The position numbers and the translations under genes are program-made. This document shows positions 34,110-42,177 of a stretch of 64,000 bases of DNA, one piece after another. Numbering within the stretch: the first letter of the stretch is position 1; each line of letters opens with the position of its first letter. The notes below the pieces were generated by a model, which was not told the DNA's origin, made no database searches, and was given only the letters and a program-made list of their open reading frames with translations. The DNA comes from JAVXCQ01 sp036659415 (GTDB lineage Bacteria > Bacillota > Negativicutes > Acidaminococcales > Acidaminococcaceae): positions 77,558 through 141,557 of the forward strand of contig JAVXCQ010000001.1 of the NCBI GenBank assembly GCA_036659415.1. Direction: 5' to 3'.

Positions 34110-34748
34110 ATGACGAAAGTGCTTTTCGAAGCCCAACAGCTTTGTTTTCATGAAAAAATTTGTTATGCCAATCTGACTATTCCCGCCGAGCAAACTACTT
34201 TTATCGTCGGTCCCAGCGGCACCGGCAAATCTACTTTGCTCCGCTTATTTAATGCCGTTTTATCGCCAACCCACGGCACGATTTTCTTTGAGGGACGTGA
34301 TTTAGCCACCCTAGACACGATTACCCTCCGCCAACAAGTCCTGCTCATTAGTCAAGCCGTCTATCTTTTTGACGGTACAATTCGAGATAATTTTCTCCAG
34401 TATTATGCCCACCGGGAACTACCCCTACCCTCGGACAGCAGTATGCTAGAGTTTTTAAGACTCTGTGGTGTCACTTTTCCGCTAGACGCAACTTGCAACA
34501 CCATGAGTGGTGGCGAAAAGCAACGAGTTTATCTCGCTATTTTTCTTTCCTTTCAACCGCGGGTACTCATGTTAGACGAGCCCACCTCTGCTTTAGACAC
34601 TACCACTGGACACCAAGTCATCGCTAACATTTTAACTTTTTGCCGACAGACAGGCATTACCGTCCTCATTGTCAGTCACGACCATACCCTGACCGAACAA
34701 TTTGCTGATAATGTGCTGACTTTAGAAAGGGTGGCCGGCCATGCGTGA
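34110..34748 (+). CDS. fetA: ABC transporter ATP-binding protein, FetA-like
   Basis: A 212-residue ABC ATPase with Walker A GPSGTGKST, Q-loop LLISQAVYLF, signature TMSGGEKQRV and Walker B VLMLDEPTSALD. It overlaps the next gene, a UPF0014/FetB-type permease, by eight bases. The pair corresponds to the Escherichia coli FetAB system, linked to iron export and oxidative-stress resistance. Substrate assignment rests on the partner only. Start is the ATG after AAGGAGG. Confidence 0.88.
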   Translation: MTKVLFEAQQLCFHEKICYANLTIPAEQTTFIVGPSGTGKSTLLRLFNAVLSPTHGTIFFEGRDLATLDTITLRQQVLLISQAVYLFDGTIRDNFLQYYAHRELPLPSDSSMLEFLRLCGVTFPLDATCNTMSGGEKQRVYLAIFLSFQPRVLMLDEPTSALDTTTGHQVIANILTFCRQTGITVLIVSHDHTLTEQFADNVLTLERVAGHA

Positions 34749-35514
34749 AGTAGTACAACTGAGTATTCTCCAATTTAGTGCCGTTTATTTACTGCTCCTT
34801 GTCATCTTAGCTATTATGCGTCACGCTAAAATCAACCAAACCAAATTGCTGTTGGTCGCCAGTTGCCGCATGACGGTACAGCTGGTTTTGGCAGGACTAA
34901 TTCTCACTTATATTTTTGAAAATCCACACCCCGCTTTTACCGTCTTATATCTCCTAGCCATGGTTTGTTTTGCAGTGAAACGTACTTTAGCCAAAAATCC
35001 CGGACTTAATCACGCCTTTAAGCTAGCGGTAGCGGCTTCGTTAGCTCTTACAGGGCTAACGATTTTGGCCTTTTTTGTCCTCGGTATCGTGGGGCAAAGC
35101 TTCTTTAATCCCCAGTACACCATTCCACTTGCCGGTATGATTATCGGTAATGCCATGACTGGTGTAACCTTGGCTCTCAAAGCTTTTAATGATGGCTTAC
35201 AAAGTCAACGCCCCAAGCTTGACGCCTTACTAAATCTGGGTGCTACGCCTAAAAAAATCCTCTTACCCCATGTTAATAACGCTTTGGAAACAGCACTCTT
35301 ACCCACTATGAACAATATGCTGGGCATGGGCATTATTTCCCTCCCCGGCATGATGACTGGGCAAATTCTTTCCGGTACCTTGCCCATGACGGCGATTATG
35401 TATCAAATTGCTATTATGATTGCCATTTGTGCGACTGTGTGCCTGGCTTCTTTCTGCGCTTTGCATTTCGGTTATCGTACCTTGGTCAACAGTCGCAACC
35501 AAATTACTCTTTAA
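34741..35514 (+). CDS. fetB: UPF0014/FetB-type permease
   Basis: A 257-residue membrane protein with about seven helices and the conserved UPF0014 blocks SCRMTVQLVLAGLILTYIFE, PLAGMIIGNAMTGVTLALKAF and SLPGMMTGQILSGTLPMTAIMYQI. Partner of the ATPase encoded just upstream (8-base overlap), forming a probable iron exporter. Together with the ferritin-VIT and superoxide reductase genes elsewhere in the window it suggests the organism protects itself against iron overload under oxidative stress; that link is inference. Confidence 0.9.
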   Translation: MREVVQLSILQFSAVYLLLLVILAIMRHAKINQTKLLLVASCRMTVQLVLAGLILTYIFENPHPAFTVLYLLAMVCFAVKRTLAKNPGLNHAFKLAVAASLALTGLTILAFFVLGIVGQSFFNPQYTIPLAGMIIGNAMTGVTLALKAFNDGLQSQRPKLDALLNLGATPKKILLPHVNNALETALLPTMNNMLGMGIISLPGMMTGQILSGTLPMTAIMYQIAIMIAICATVCLASFCALHFGYRTLVNSRNQITL

Positions 35515-35546
35515 ATTACAACCAACTCCAACCGCCTTAGCACATT

Positions 35547-35588
35547 AAGAGGGTAGGTAACTCGCCGCCGCGAGCTACCTACCCTCTT
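35547..35588. terminator. Hairpin between fetB and metH (convergent genes)
   Basis: A long stem (AAGAGGGTAGGTA at 35547-35559 with 35576-35588, plus inner CTCG/CGAG pairing) lies between converging transcripts. It lacks a good T-run on either strand, so it may terminate both weakly or act as a transcript-end stabiliser. Confidence 0.6.
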
Positions 35589-35604
35589 AGTTCGTTATTA
35601 AGCT

Positions 35605-37968
35605 TTAATTGACGACCTTAACCACGGTTTCTGCCAAACGCACAGCGGCTACGCCGTCAGCCGCATATAAATCCGCCCCAATTTCTTGGGCATAGGCTTT
35701 AGTTAAAACTGCGCCCCCTACCATAATTTGTGCTGTAATATCCCGCTCTCGCAAGAGCTTAATGGTAGCTTCCATCGCCCCCAGCGTCGTCGTCATTAAG
35801 GCACATAAACCAATCAGCGCCGGCTTTTCCCGCTCTACTGCCGCCAAAATCATTGCCGGTGCCACGTCTTTGCCTAAGTCACACACCCGAAACCCACTAT
35901 TAGTGAGAAGGGCGCTGACGATATTTTTACCTAAATCGTGAATATCTCCCTGCACCGTTGCCAGAACCACGGTACCTAGTTGGGGCAACTCCTCTGCTCC
36001 TAACTGGGTGCTCAAGGCATCAAAAGCCGCCTTCATCGCTTCGGCCGCTAACATGACCTGGGGCAAAAAGGTTTTTCCGGCGCCGAAAGCAGTACCTACC
36101 TGGTGCATACCTTTAACCAGCGCTTGGGCGGTAATCTCCGCCACCGTAAAACCTTGTTCCCAAGCAGTGAGAGCCAGTTGTGCTGCCCGTTCTTTTTCAC
36201 CAGCGCTTACGGCTTGGCACAAAGTGCCCAAAAGATCTGTAGCTACGTCTACCACAGGTTTTACTGTTTTTTCTACGTACTGCTTACTATAATTAAGTCC
36301 TTGACTATCGCTCCCACGGATTACTTGCGCCGCGGCGGTCAAGCTTTGGATATATTCCGCACAAGGATTAATAATCGGCGCATCTAGCCCACTGGCTAAG
36401 GCCATAAGATAAAACGCCGCATTGAGCTCGGCTCGACCAGGTAAACCAAAGGACACATTACTCAGTCCCATGGTGGTAGGATAACCAAACAGCTGGCGAT
36501 ATGCCACTAGTGTTTGCAAAGTTACTTGCGGTGCCCCACCATCTGCCGCCGCCGTTAACACCAAGGGGTCTAGCATAAAGTCACCGTCTTGTAAGCCTGC
36601 CTCTTTCCCCGCCGTCACTAAACGCTGAGCAATGGCCACCCGCTGATTCACTGTCTTGGGTAAAGTTGCCCCTAGCGGCAAGAGCAAAACGGCTGCGCCA
36701 TATTTTTTGGCTAAAGCAAAAATCTCTGCTTGCACTCCCGGTTGCTCACTAACTGAATTAATCAGCCCCCGCCCAGGAAAAGCCCGTAGCCCCGCTTCTA
36801 GTACCTGGGGATCTACGCTGTCTATGGCTAGCGGTACATCGACTAACATCGCCAGCTCGGCCACCACTTTTCCCATTAGCGGTGCTTGAGCTACTCCCGG
36901 CACACCCATATTTACGTCCAGCACTTTCGCACCGGCGGCAACTTGAGCCAAGGCTTCCCGTTTTACACCGGTTAGATTCCCGGCCTTGATTTCAGCTGCC
37001 AATGCTTTTCTGCCACTGGGATTAATGCGTTCGCCAATAAGCACCGCAGGGTGAGCCGGCCCTAGCCACACGCTTTGACTTCGTGACGCTAGTCGTACGC
37101 CCGTCGGCAAAACAGTGCGCTCTCTAGGTTCCAGTCCTTGGACAGCGGTTTTTAAAGCCTGGATATGTGCTGGTGTGGTACCACAGCAACCACCCACCAT
37201 CGAAGCCCCTGCTGCTACTAGGCGTGGTGCCCACTGGGCCATAGCTTCCGGCGACAAGGGGAAAATAGTTTGTCCGTTGCGTAAAATGGGTAAACCGGCA
37301 TTAGGTTGTACGCTAATGGGGAGAGTCGTTGCCGCCGCTAATTCCTCCACTAAAGGCAGTAACTGCTCAGGTCCCAAGGAGCAATTCATACCTAGCACCG
37401 CCGCACCCAAAGGTTCTAAAATAGCGGCTGCCGCTGTGGGGCTGGTTCCGGTCACCGTTCGCCCCTGGGCGTCAAAGGTCAATTGACAAATAATTGGTAA
37501 ATTGCAAACTGCTTTCGCCGCTAAAACACCGGCACGCATTTCTTGTAGGTCTATAATCGTTTCAAATAAAATATAATCAACACCGGCGGCTGCCAGTGCC
37601 TTCACCTGACGAGCATAAGCTTCGCAAGCCAGCTCAAAATCCAGATCCCCCAAAGGGGCAATTAACCGGCCGCTAGGGCCAATATTACCCACCAATTGCA
37701 TCCCAGGACGCAAAGCTGCCCGCGCCGCCTGCACACCGGCAGTGTTAATTTTTTCAGTTTCGTCAGCTAAGCCAAAATACGCCAGTTTAAGCGGATTGGC
37801 GCCAAAAGTATTGCATTCCAAAATATCTGCACCGGCAGTGGCATATGCCCGATGAATTTCCGTCACTAAGTGGGGATGCGTTACCGAAGCATATTCCGGA
37901 CAAGGTTGTTCCGCAATACCCTGCGCTTGTAGCATGGTACCCATGGCACCAGCAAATACTTTAATCAC
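35605..37968 (-). CDS. metH: Cobalamin-dependent methionine synthase, core without reactivation domain
   Basis: Transfers a methyl group from methyl-tetrahydrofolate via cobalamin to homocysteine. The 787-residue protein has the homocysteine/zinc domain (residues 1-290, ligands in GMNCSLGP and GGCCGTTPAHI), the pterin-binding barrel (about 310-560, ERINPSGRKALAAEIK) and the helical cap plus B12-binding domain (about 590-787, DIHDLGKN). It lacks the C-terminal AdoMet-dependent reactivation domain of Escherichia coli MetH. The adjacent gene at 38033-38710 encodes just that domain. The GTG at 37968 follows AAGGAG by nine bases, so the longer frame from 37995 is not used. Confidence 0.94.
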   Translation of the reverse strand: MIKVFAGAMGTMLQAQGIAEQPCPEYASVTHPHLVTEIHRAYATAGADILECNTFGANPLKLAYFGLADETEKINTAGVQAARAALRPGMQLVGNIGPSGRLIAPLGDLDFELACEAYARQVKALAAAGVDYILFETIIDLQEMRAGVLAAKAVCNLPIICQLTFDAQGRTVTGTSPTAAAAILEPLGAAVLGMNCSLGPEQLLPLVEELAAATTLPISVQPNAGLPILRNGQTIFPLSPEAMAQWAPRLVAAGASMVGGCCGTTPAHIQALKTAVQGLEPRERTVLPTGVRLASRSQSVWLGPAHPAVLIGERINPSGRKALAAEIKAGNLTGVKREALAQVAAGAKVLDVNMGVPGVAQAPLMGKVVAELAMLVDVPLAIDSVDPQVLEAGLRAFPGRGLINSVSEQPGVQAEIFALAKKYGAAVLLLPLGATLPKTVNQRVAIAQRLVTAGKEAGLQDGDFMLDPLVLTAAADGGAPQVTLQTLVAYRQLFGYPTTMGLSNVSFGLPGRAELNAAFYLMALASGLDAPIINPCAEYIQSLTAAAQVIRGSDSQGLNYSKQYVEKTVKPVVDVATDLLGTLCQAVSAGEKERAAQLALTAWEQGFTVAEITAQALVKGMHQVGTAFGAGKTFLPQVMLAAEAMKAAFDALSTQLGAEELPQLGTVVLATVQGDIHDLGKNIVSALLTNSGFRVCDLGKDVAPAMILAAVEREKPALIGLCALMTTTLGAMEATIKLLRERDITAQIMVGGAVLTKAYAQEIGADLYAADGVAAVRLAETVVKVVN

Positions 37969-38032
37969 GATAAAATCTCCTTTTTGGACCCACACCAGGT
38001 CTTAAATTCTAGTCTTCATCTTATTACCCAAA

Positions 38033-38710
38033 CTAAGCTTGACGCAAAGTACACTCTCGCAAGTGGCAAAGTTCACAGGCCGTGGGGCCTACCACTGCCT
38101 CGGCAGACTGCAAACCAAGCACCGCCGTAATACTTTTACGCGGCAAGAGCATTAGTGACGTCGTCAAAGTCACGCCAATTACCGCCGCTTCCGCTAGCGG
38201 CACGATCTTAGCCTGCTCACCCAAATCCCAGTCACCATAACCGGGGCTAAAGCGCGGTGTAAGATAAAACCCCCGACCGGCAAAACGTTGCGTTAAAAAG
38301 CGTCCTAACGCATTAGCCGCTTGTTCTACTAACGTGGTTCCTGCCGCATCCAAAAGTAAGCCCAAGGTGTAACGATTGTCGGCAAAAGCAGCCGTGGCCG
38401 CTTGCTCCACTCCGTCACCGATTGTAGCTGCCAGCACCACAACTTGCGTGGCCTGACCTAAATGCCGCCGCAATTGCAGACTGGGCACCACATAGTCAGT
38501 TGCTCCTTTAATGATACCTTGCTGATTATCATACGCATAAACAGACCACACCGTTTGTGGCTGAGCGAACAAGAGCGCCGTCTGCCCGGCTTCCTGCAAA
38601 AGTGCTTCAGGAAACGCCGTGCCAGCTTTAAGCCCAGCATAACGTGCCAGCTCTTCCTGTTCCAGTTGTAACAGTTGTGGTCGATACAGGTTATATTCCT
38701 TGCTCTTCAT
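38033..38710 (-). CDS. Standalone MetH reactivation-domain protein
   Basis: A 225-residue protein matching the AdoMet-binding activation domain of methionine synthase. The clearest signature is LTPRFSPGYGDWDL, the counterpart of the RxxPGYxxxPD motif that binds AdoMet in MetH, followed by LTTSLMLLPRKSI. It has a C-terminal cluster of three cysteines (CELCHLREC) not seen in MetH, which could bind a metal. It lies 64 bases upstream of metH on the same strand, so a split reactivation system is likely. Thermotoga maritima TM0269 is the best-known analogue. Confidence 0.85.
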   Translation of the reverse strand: MKSKEYNLYRPQLLQLEQEELARYAGLKAGTAFPEALLQEAGQTALLFAQPQTVWSVYAYDNQQGIIKGATDYVVPSLQLRRHLGQATQVVVLAATIGDGVEQAATAAFADNRYTLGLLLDAAGTTLVEQAANALGRFLTQRFAGRGFYLTPRFSPGYGDWDLGEQAKIVPLAEAAVIGVTLTTSLMLLPRKSITAVLGLQSAEAVVGPTACELCHLRECTLRQA

Positions 38711-38740
38711 TACGCACCCCTACTTTCTGCACCGGCATAA

Positions 38741-38797
38741 AAAATAACCGTTTACTGTAGTAAGTACATTCTACAATAAACGGTTAGCACAGGGCAA
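38741..38797 (-). promoter_or_regulatory. Promoter of the MetH operon overlapping a hairpin
   Basis: On the minus strand a -35 TTGCCC (38792-38797), an 18-base spacer and a -10 TAGAAT (38768-38773) overlap the stem AACCGTTTACTGTAG (38746-38760 with 38771-38785). The same hairpin, followed by TTATTTTTTA, may terminate the upstream LysM transcript, so promoter and terminator share sequence. Confidence 0.5.
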
Positions 38798-38835
38798 TCT
38801 TTATCTAAGTGATTTTAATCCGGAGGGCATCAAAT

Positions 38836-39111
38836 TTAAAGCTCTGCAACTGGTTTTAGTGGCACCAATAAATTTTGTCCCGGGACAATCGGCTTATTAT
38901 TTTCTAGCTTATTAATTTTGTAAATACGATAAACTACAGCTCGTACATCTTCTCCCGGGGCAGCATAGTGATCGGCAATACTCCACACCGTATCACCACT
39001 ACGCACAACAACCTGTGCTTCCTGCCAGCCGGTAGCCGCCTCCATTTGCAGCATGCCATAACCCATATATACCACTACACTCATCAGCAATAAAAGTAAA
39101 AATTTTTTCAT
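38836..39111 (-). CDS. YneA-like SOS-controlled small LysM protein (probable division inhibitor)
   Basis: A 91-residue protein with one N-terminal membrane helix (residues 3-20, KFLLLLLMSVVVYMGYGM) and a C-terminal LysM domain (about residues 34-86, QVVVRSGDTVWSIADHYAAPG, PIVPGQNLLVPL). Size and architecture match YneA of Bacillus subtilis, the SOS-induced inhibitor of cell division. The promoter region contains Bacillus-type LexA/DinR boxes, supporting this. lexA itself is not next door, unlike in Bacillus. The LysM should bind peptidoglycan outside the membrane. Function is inferred from architecture and regulation. Confidence 0.78.
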   Translation of the reverse strand: MKKFLLLLLMSVVVYMGYGMLQMEAATGWQEAQVVVRSGDTVWSIADHYAAPGEDVRAVVYRIYKINKLENNKPIVPGQNLLVPLKPVAEL

Positions 39112-39130
39112 TATTCTTACCGCCTTTCGA

Positions 39131-39204
39131 TAAACGTTTGTTCGTTATTTATATATTATCACGAACAAAATTGTTTTACAAGAGTAAAAGCGAAAATTTG
39201 TTCG
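39131..39204 (-). promoter_or_regulatory. SOS (LexA/DinR-type) operators and promoter of the LysM gene
   Basis: Read on the minus strand, CGAACAAACGTTTA (39131-39144) matches the Bacillus SOS box CGAACRNRYGTTYC at 13 of 14 positions and CGAACAAATTTTCG (39191-39204) at about 12 of 14. Between them a -35 TTGTAA and -10 TAATAT (17-base spacer) form the likely promoter, so one box sits just downstream of the -10 and the other just upstream of the -35. A third AACAAttttGTT-like element in the spacer has the wrong half-site spacing. Confidence 0.68.
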
Positions 39205-39401
39205 CTTTTACTGTAGTTGTCCTTTACTCCTACTTTTAAACATAGTATACCACTATCTAGTATTCGTGCAAGTACTTACATACTACATATAGTGGTGCGC
39301 AAAATATATTTTTTGAATGCCTAGCTTTTTTTTTTAAATATGTTATACTTTAAGCACAAACAAGAATTATTATTATTTATCTGAAGCAAAGGGAGGAATA
39401 C

Positions 39402-39803
39402 ATGATGATTACCGCAAAAAAAAGTTTATTAGTAGCAAAAACTGGCACCACCGAGCAGGTAGTTTTTGTCTTACCTGACTTAGTCGCAACAGAACTCCAA
39501 CAAATTTTATTGGAAGATTTGGAAAGCGATGCTGCTGCCACTGCTTTATTAATGCTCTCACCAGACACTTTGCAATGGCGGGAAGCACGTAAAATGTTAA
39601 TTGATTTTTCTCTGGTCGGTGAAAAAAGCCTACTTACAATTTTGACAGAAGTAGTAGCGCCTGACACCCCCTTTACCTTGGAGGAATATGCTTTGGCTAC
39701 TTGGACGAGTAGCGTCCTTGCCGTACTAACCTCGCTACAAGCACAGGGGCTAGCTCAACCAGCTATTTTTGCCGCTCCGGAACTACAAGCTTTATTTAAC
39801 TAG
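39402..39803 (+). CDS. Small cytoplasmic protein of unknown function
   Basis: I do not recognise this 133-residue protein. It has no signal peptide or membrane helix, is leucine- and alanine-rich and probably all-helical with short beta parts, and contains LEDLESDAAATALLMLSPDTLQWREARKMLIDFS and FTLEEYALATWTSS. The start follows GGAGG by five bases and an extended -10 TGTTATACT lies near 39346, so the gene is probably real and expressed on its own. It is divergent from the LysM gene, which may allow shared control, and ends in a strong bidirectional terminator. Confidence 0.7.
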   Translation: MMITAKKSLLVAKTGTTEQVVFVLPDLVATELQQILLEDLESDAAATALLMLSPDTLQWREARKMLIDFSLVGEKSLLTILTEVVAPDTPFTLEEYALATWTSSVLAVLTSLQAQGLAQPAIFAAPELQALFN

Positions 39804-39812
39804 ACGAATTTA

Positions 39813-39856
39813 AAAAAGCTGGACTATTGCACATTTGTGCAATAGTCCAGCTTTTT
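39813..39856. terminator. Bidirectional terminator between the small unknown gene and the AEC transporter
   Basis: A 21-bp perfect inverted repeat with a 2-base centre (AAAAAGCTGGACTATTGCAC..., 39813-39833 with 39836-39856); T-runs on both strands between convergent genes. Confidence 0.95.
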
Positions 39857-39871
39857 AGCTTGCAGATAACT

Positions 39872-40813
39872 TTAACCTTGCAATACCCACATGTAAAACG
39901 GCGTCGTCAAGATGGCGATAAAAACAGAAACTACCGTAATTTGAGCCGCATAGCGATAGTCCCCACCGTAAGCCTTCGCCACAATGGAGGTATTCGTCAT
40001 GGCCGGCATAGCGGCCTGCATGGTAAAAACCTGTGCCGTCAGTGGCGGTAGGGGGAAAAACGGTACGAGGAGCAAGATGCAAAGAGGGGACACCCCAAAA
40101 CGTCCCACCAGCGCTGCCAATAATTCTCGGTCAAAGCGAATTTCCGCCCACGGTGTTTGACTAATGGCAACTCCAATAAAAAGCATAGCCAGGGGCGTCG
40201 TCATACTACCGAGGTAACGACAAACCGACAACAGAGGTAGCGGCAAGGACCATTCCAAAAATACTAGTAATACCCCTGCCACAAAGCCCAGTAAGGGTGG
40301 CGAGAAAACAGCCGCCAAAGTTTGTTTGCTCCACAGCGGCGCTTGAAAACCCCCGTCGCGAGCGATATCGTGGACGCCAATAGTCCAAAAGGTAGTGGTA
40401 TTAGCAATGTAATAGAGCATAACCGCAGGTACTCCCGCTTCCCCAAATAAAGCCAAGCTCAAGGGCAACCCGATGAAAATACAATTTGAAGTAAAAAACA
40501 CCGAACAAAATACGCCACGTCGGCTCTGCGGCACGTGCAAAAGGTAAGCCACTAGCTTTCCCACCAGATAGCAAATGCCAATGGACAAAAAAGGTACTAC
40601 TAGGCCACCACTCATGCCCACCAATTGGGTTCTGGTAAAACCCGTGGTAAGATTAGCGATCATATACAAGGGCAGGCAAAGTTTCGTCACCAATTTAGCC
40701 AGTAAAGCCGTACTACTATCGTCAAACCAACCTCGCTTGGCTAAAACAAAGCCCACGCCAATTAAAAGCATCACACTGAAAATTCCCTGTAAACCCTGCA
40801 AGATTGCTGCCAT
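39872..40813 (-). CDS. AEC-family transporter (auxin efflux carrier/malate permease type)
   Basis: A 313-residue membrane protein with about ten helices in two inverted halves. The first half opens with QGIFSVMLLIGVGFVLAKRGWF and holds the VTKLCLPLYMIANL signature; the central SNCIFIGLPLSLALFG and the C-terminal AAMPAMTNTSIVAKAYGGD are further family features. Bacterial members export or exchange organic acids such as malate or malonate. Nothing in the neighbourhood fixes the substrate. It begins downstream of a terminator for the next gene and ends at a shared bidirectional terminator. Confidence 0.88.
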   Translation of the reverse strand: MAAILQGLQGIFSVMLLIGVGFVLAKRGWFDDSSTALLAKLVTKLCLPLYMIANLTTGFTRTQLVGMSGGLVVPFLSIGICYLVGKLVAYLLHVPQSRRGVFCSVFFTSNCIFIGLPLSLALFGEAGVPAVMLYYIANTTTFWTIGVHDIARDGGFQAPLWSKQTLAAVFSPPLLGFVAGVLLVFLEWSLPLPLLSVCRYLGSMTTPLAMLFIGVAISQTPWAEIRFDRELLAALVGRFGVSPLCILLLVPFFPLPPLTAQVFTMQAAMPAMTNTSIVAKAYGGDYRYAAQITVVSVFIAILTTPFYMWVLQG

Positions 40814-40828
40814 AACTACTCCTTAGGT

Positions 40829-40863
40829 GCAAAAGACACCGTAGCCGAAAGCCACGATGTCTT
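40829..40863 (-). terminator. Terminator of the 113-residue unknown gene
   Basis: A 13-bp stem with two G-T wobbles (40833-40845 with 40851-40863, loop TTTCG) followed by TTTTG on the minus strand. Confidence 0.75.
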
Positions 40864-40880
40864 GCCCTTGTATTTATTGC

Positions 40881-41222
40881 TTAATTAGTCGTGCTGGCTT
40901 TATACAATTCCAGCGTTTTTTTCATCCACGCAATCATTGCGACTTTGCCAAATTCATGCCAAGTCGTACACTCCGTGTTAGCCGCAATATAGGCATTCCA
41001 TTTTTCTTGATTGACTTGTTCTACTTCCAACAAATTCATAATGCCAAACCCACTGCGCCAAATCAAATCGTCCAGTGACGTAAATTTGCTATGGGCTTTT
41101 AAAAACTCATCGTTAAAAATATTTTCAAAAGTAACCAAACTCATGATTTTGCCTAGTTCGGCATCGGCTTTATAAATAGCCATATATTCCTGAAATTCTT
41201 GTTCAATTGCTGCTGTACTCAT
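40881..41222 (-). CDS. Small cytoplasmic protein of unknown function
   Basis: I do not recognise this 113-residue protein. It is acidic and probably all-helical, with three aromatic-rich segments (EFQEYMAIYKADAELG, DLIWRSGFGIMNLLEVEQVNQEKWNAYI, FGKVAMIAWMKKTLELY), no signal peptide and no membrane helix. It has a very good own promoter (TTGTCA/TATAAT with 17-base spacing) and a terminator, so it is expressed as a single gene. There is no functional context. Confidence 0.72.
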   Translation of the reverse strand: MSTAAIEQEFQEYMAIYKADAELGKIMSLVTFENIFNDEFLKAHSKFTSLDDLIWRSGFGIMNLLEVEQVNQEKWNAYIAANTECTTWHEFGKVAMIAWMKKTLELYKASTTN

Positions 41223-41257
41223 GCTAATAAGCCCCCCAGATAAATATTCTCTACGTC

Positions 41258-41286
41258 ATTATACCGTGCACAAAGGAGAATGACAA
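41258..41286 (-). promoter_or_regulatory. Promoter of the 113-residue unknown gene
   Basis: Minus-strand -35 TTGTCA (41281-41286), 17-base spacer, -10 TATAAT (41258-41263). Confidence 0.85.
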
Positions 41287-41348
41287 GACCGCCCGTTTCA
41301 CGCTAACCCTTAGCAAAATAGCGCCCGCACCAGTCAAGTGCTAAAGCT

Positions 41349-42143
41349 TTAAGTAATTTTGCCTACCGGAACGAACCTGCGCTCCACCAGGATTTTTTCC
41401 ACTTCTTCTGCTTTGACCCCGGTTAGCCCAGCCACGTTGCCACCAACACGTTTATTATTACTATCGCTATTCGTGCTGGTATACAAAACTCCATTAACTA
41501 TTACTAAATACCCTTGCCAGGTCGAATGGGTGTTAGCACTGGTACCGGCAAAAACAACGCTATTTACATTGCCACCACCATTATCGGCGTGCCAGTACAA
41601 AGCCGTATTGCCTAAAGTCGTGCCAAAAATAGTGGCAACTAGCTTACTGTCCACTTGGACGCTTTGCCCTCCGTTAGCAGTTGCCAGATCCCGGTTAAGC
41701 TGTTGGCCATCATAGCCTACTAAAGAACCACCATGTTGCTCTTGATAAGCCTGCAAGGTGCGCTTAAGCAATTTTAAAAAATTGGTATAAGAAGTGCTCG
41801 TCAGTCCACTAGCTACTTCGCCTGTCTGTCCATGTGCCGGCAAACTACAAACAACCATTTCCTCCACCGCGCTATAAATTCCTTGTTCAGGGCAACGCGG
41901 CACAGCGGCAAAATACGTCGTGCCCGGCAAAAAAATGAAGTCCGCTAGCACCAAACTAGGATTACGGAGGTGTGCTAACTGATAGGAACGAGCTAGTTGC
42001 ATCCGATTAGCCAAACAGGTATTACGCCGAGCTTCTTGCTGTGCGCTCAAAAAACGTGGCACAGCAAGGCCTGCTAAAATGCCCAAAATTCCCAGGACAA
42101 CAACTATTTCGATTAAGGTAAATCCTTTGCGTAATTTAGGCAT
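41349..42143 (-). CDS. Type IV pilin-like protein (prepilin)
   Basis: A 264-residue prepilin with a short leader ending in KG and the class III signal GFTLIEIVVVLGILGILAGLAVPRFL; prepilin peptidase should cut between G7 and F8, and E5 of the mature protein is present. The C-terminal domain is globular with AGTSANTHSTWQGYLVIVNGVLYTS. It is the most downstream gene of a four-gene minor-pilin operon. The globular domain is larger than in a standard major pilin, so it may be a pseudopilin of a DNA-uptake or secretion machine. Confidence 0.85.
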   Translation of the reverse strand: MPKLRKGFTLIEIVVVLGILGILAGLAVPRFLSAQQEARRNTCLANRMQLARSYQLAHLRNPSLVLADFIFLPGTTYFAAVPRCPEQGIYSAVEEMVVCSLPAHGQTGEVASGLTSTSYTNFLKLLKRTLQAYQEQHGGSLVGYDGQQLNRDLATANGGQSVQVDSKLVATIFGTTLGNTALYWHADNGGGNVNSVVFAGTSANTHSTWQGYLVIVNGVLYTSTNSDSNNKRVGGNVAGLTGVKAEEVEKILVERRFVPVGKIT

Positions 42144-42177
42144 TGGCCTCCCCCTTACTCCCCTTGTGGATACTTGC

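Noticed and set aside
38711..38835. SAM or B12 riboswitch before the MetH operon
   Set aside because: No conserved S-box or B12 core; only a hairpin that serves as terminator or overlaps the promoter.
39162..39177. Third SOS box in the LysM promoter
   Set aside because: The half sites CGAAC and GTTTT are six bases apart instead of four and the second half is poor.
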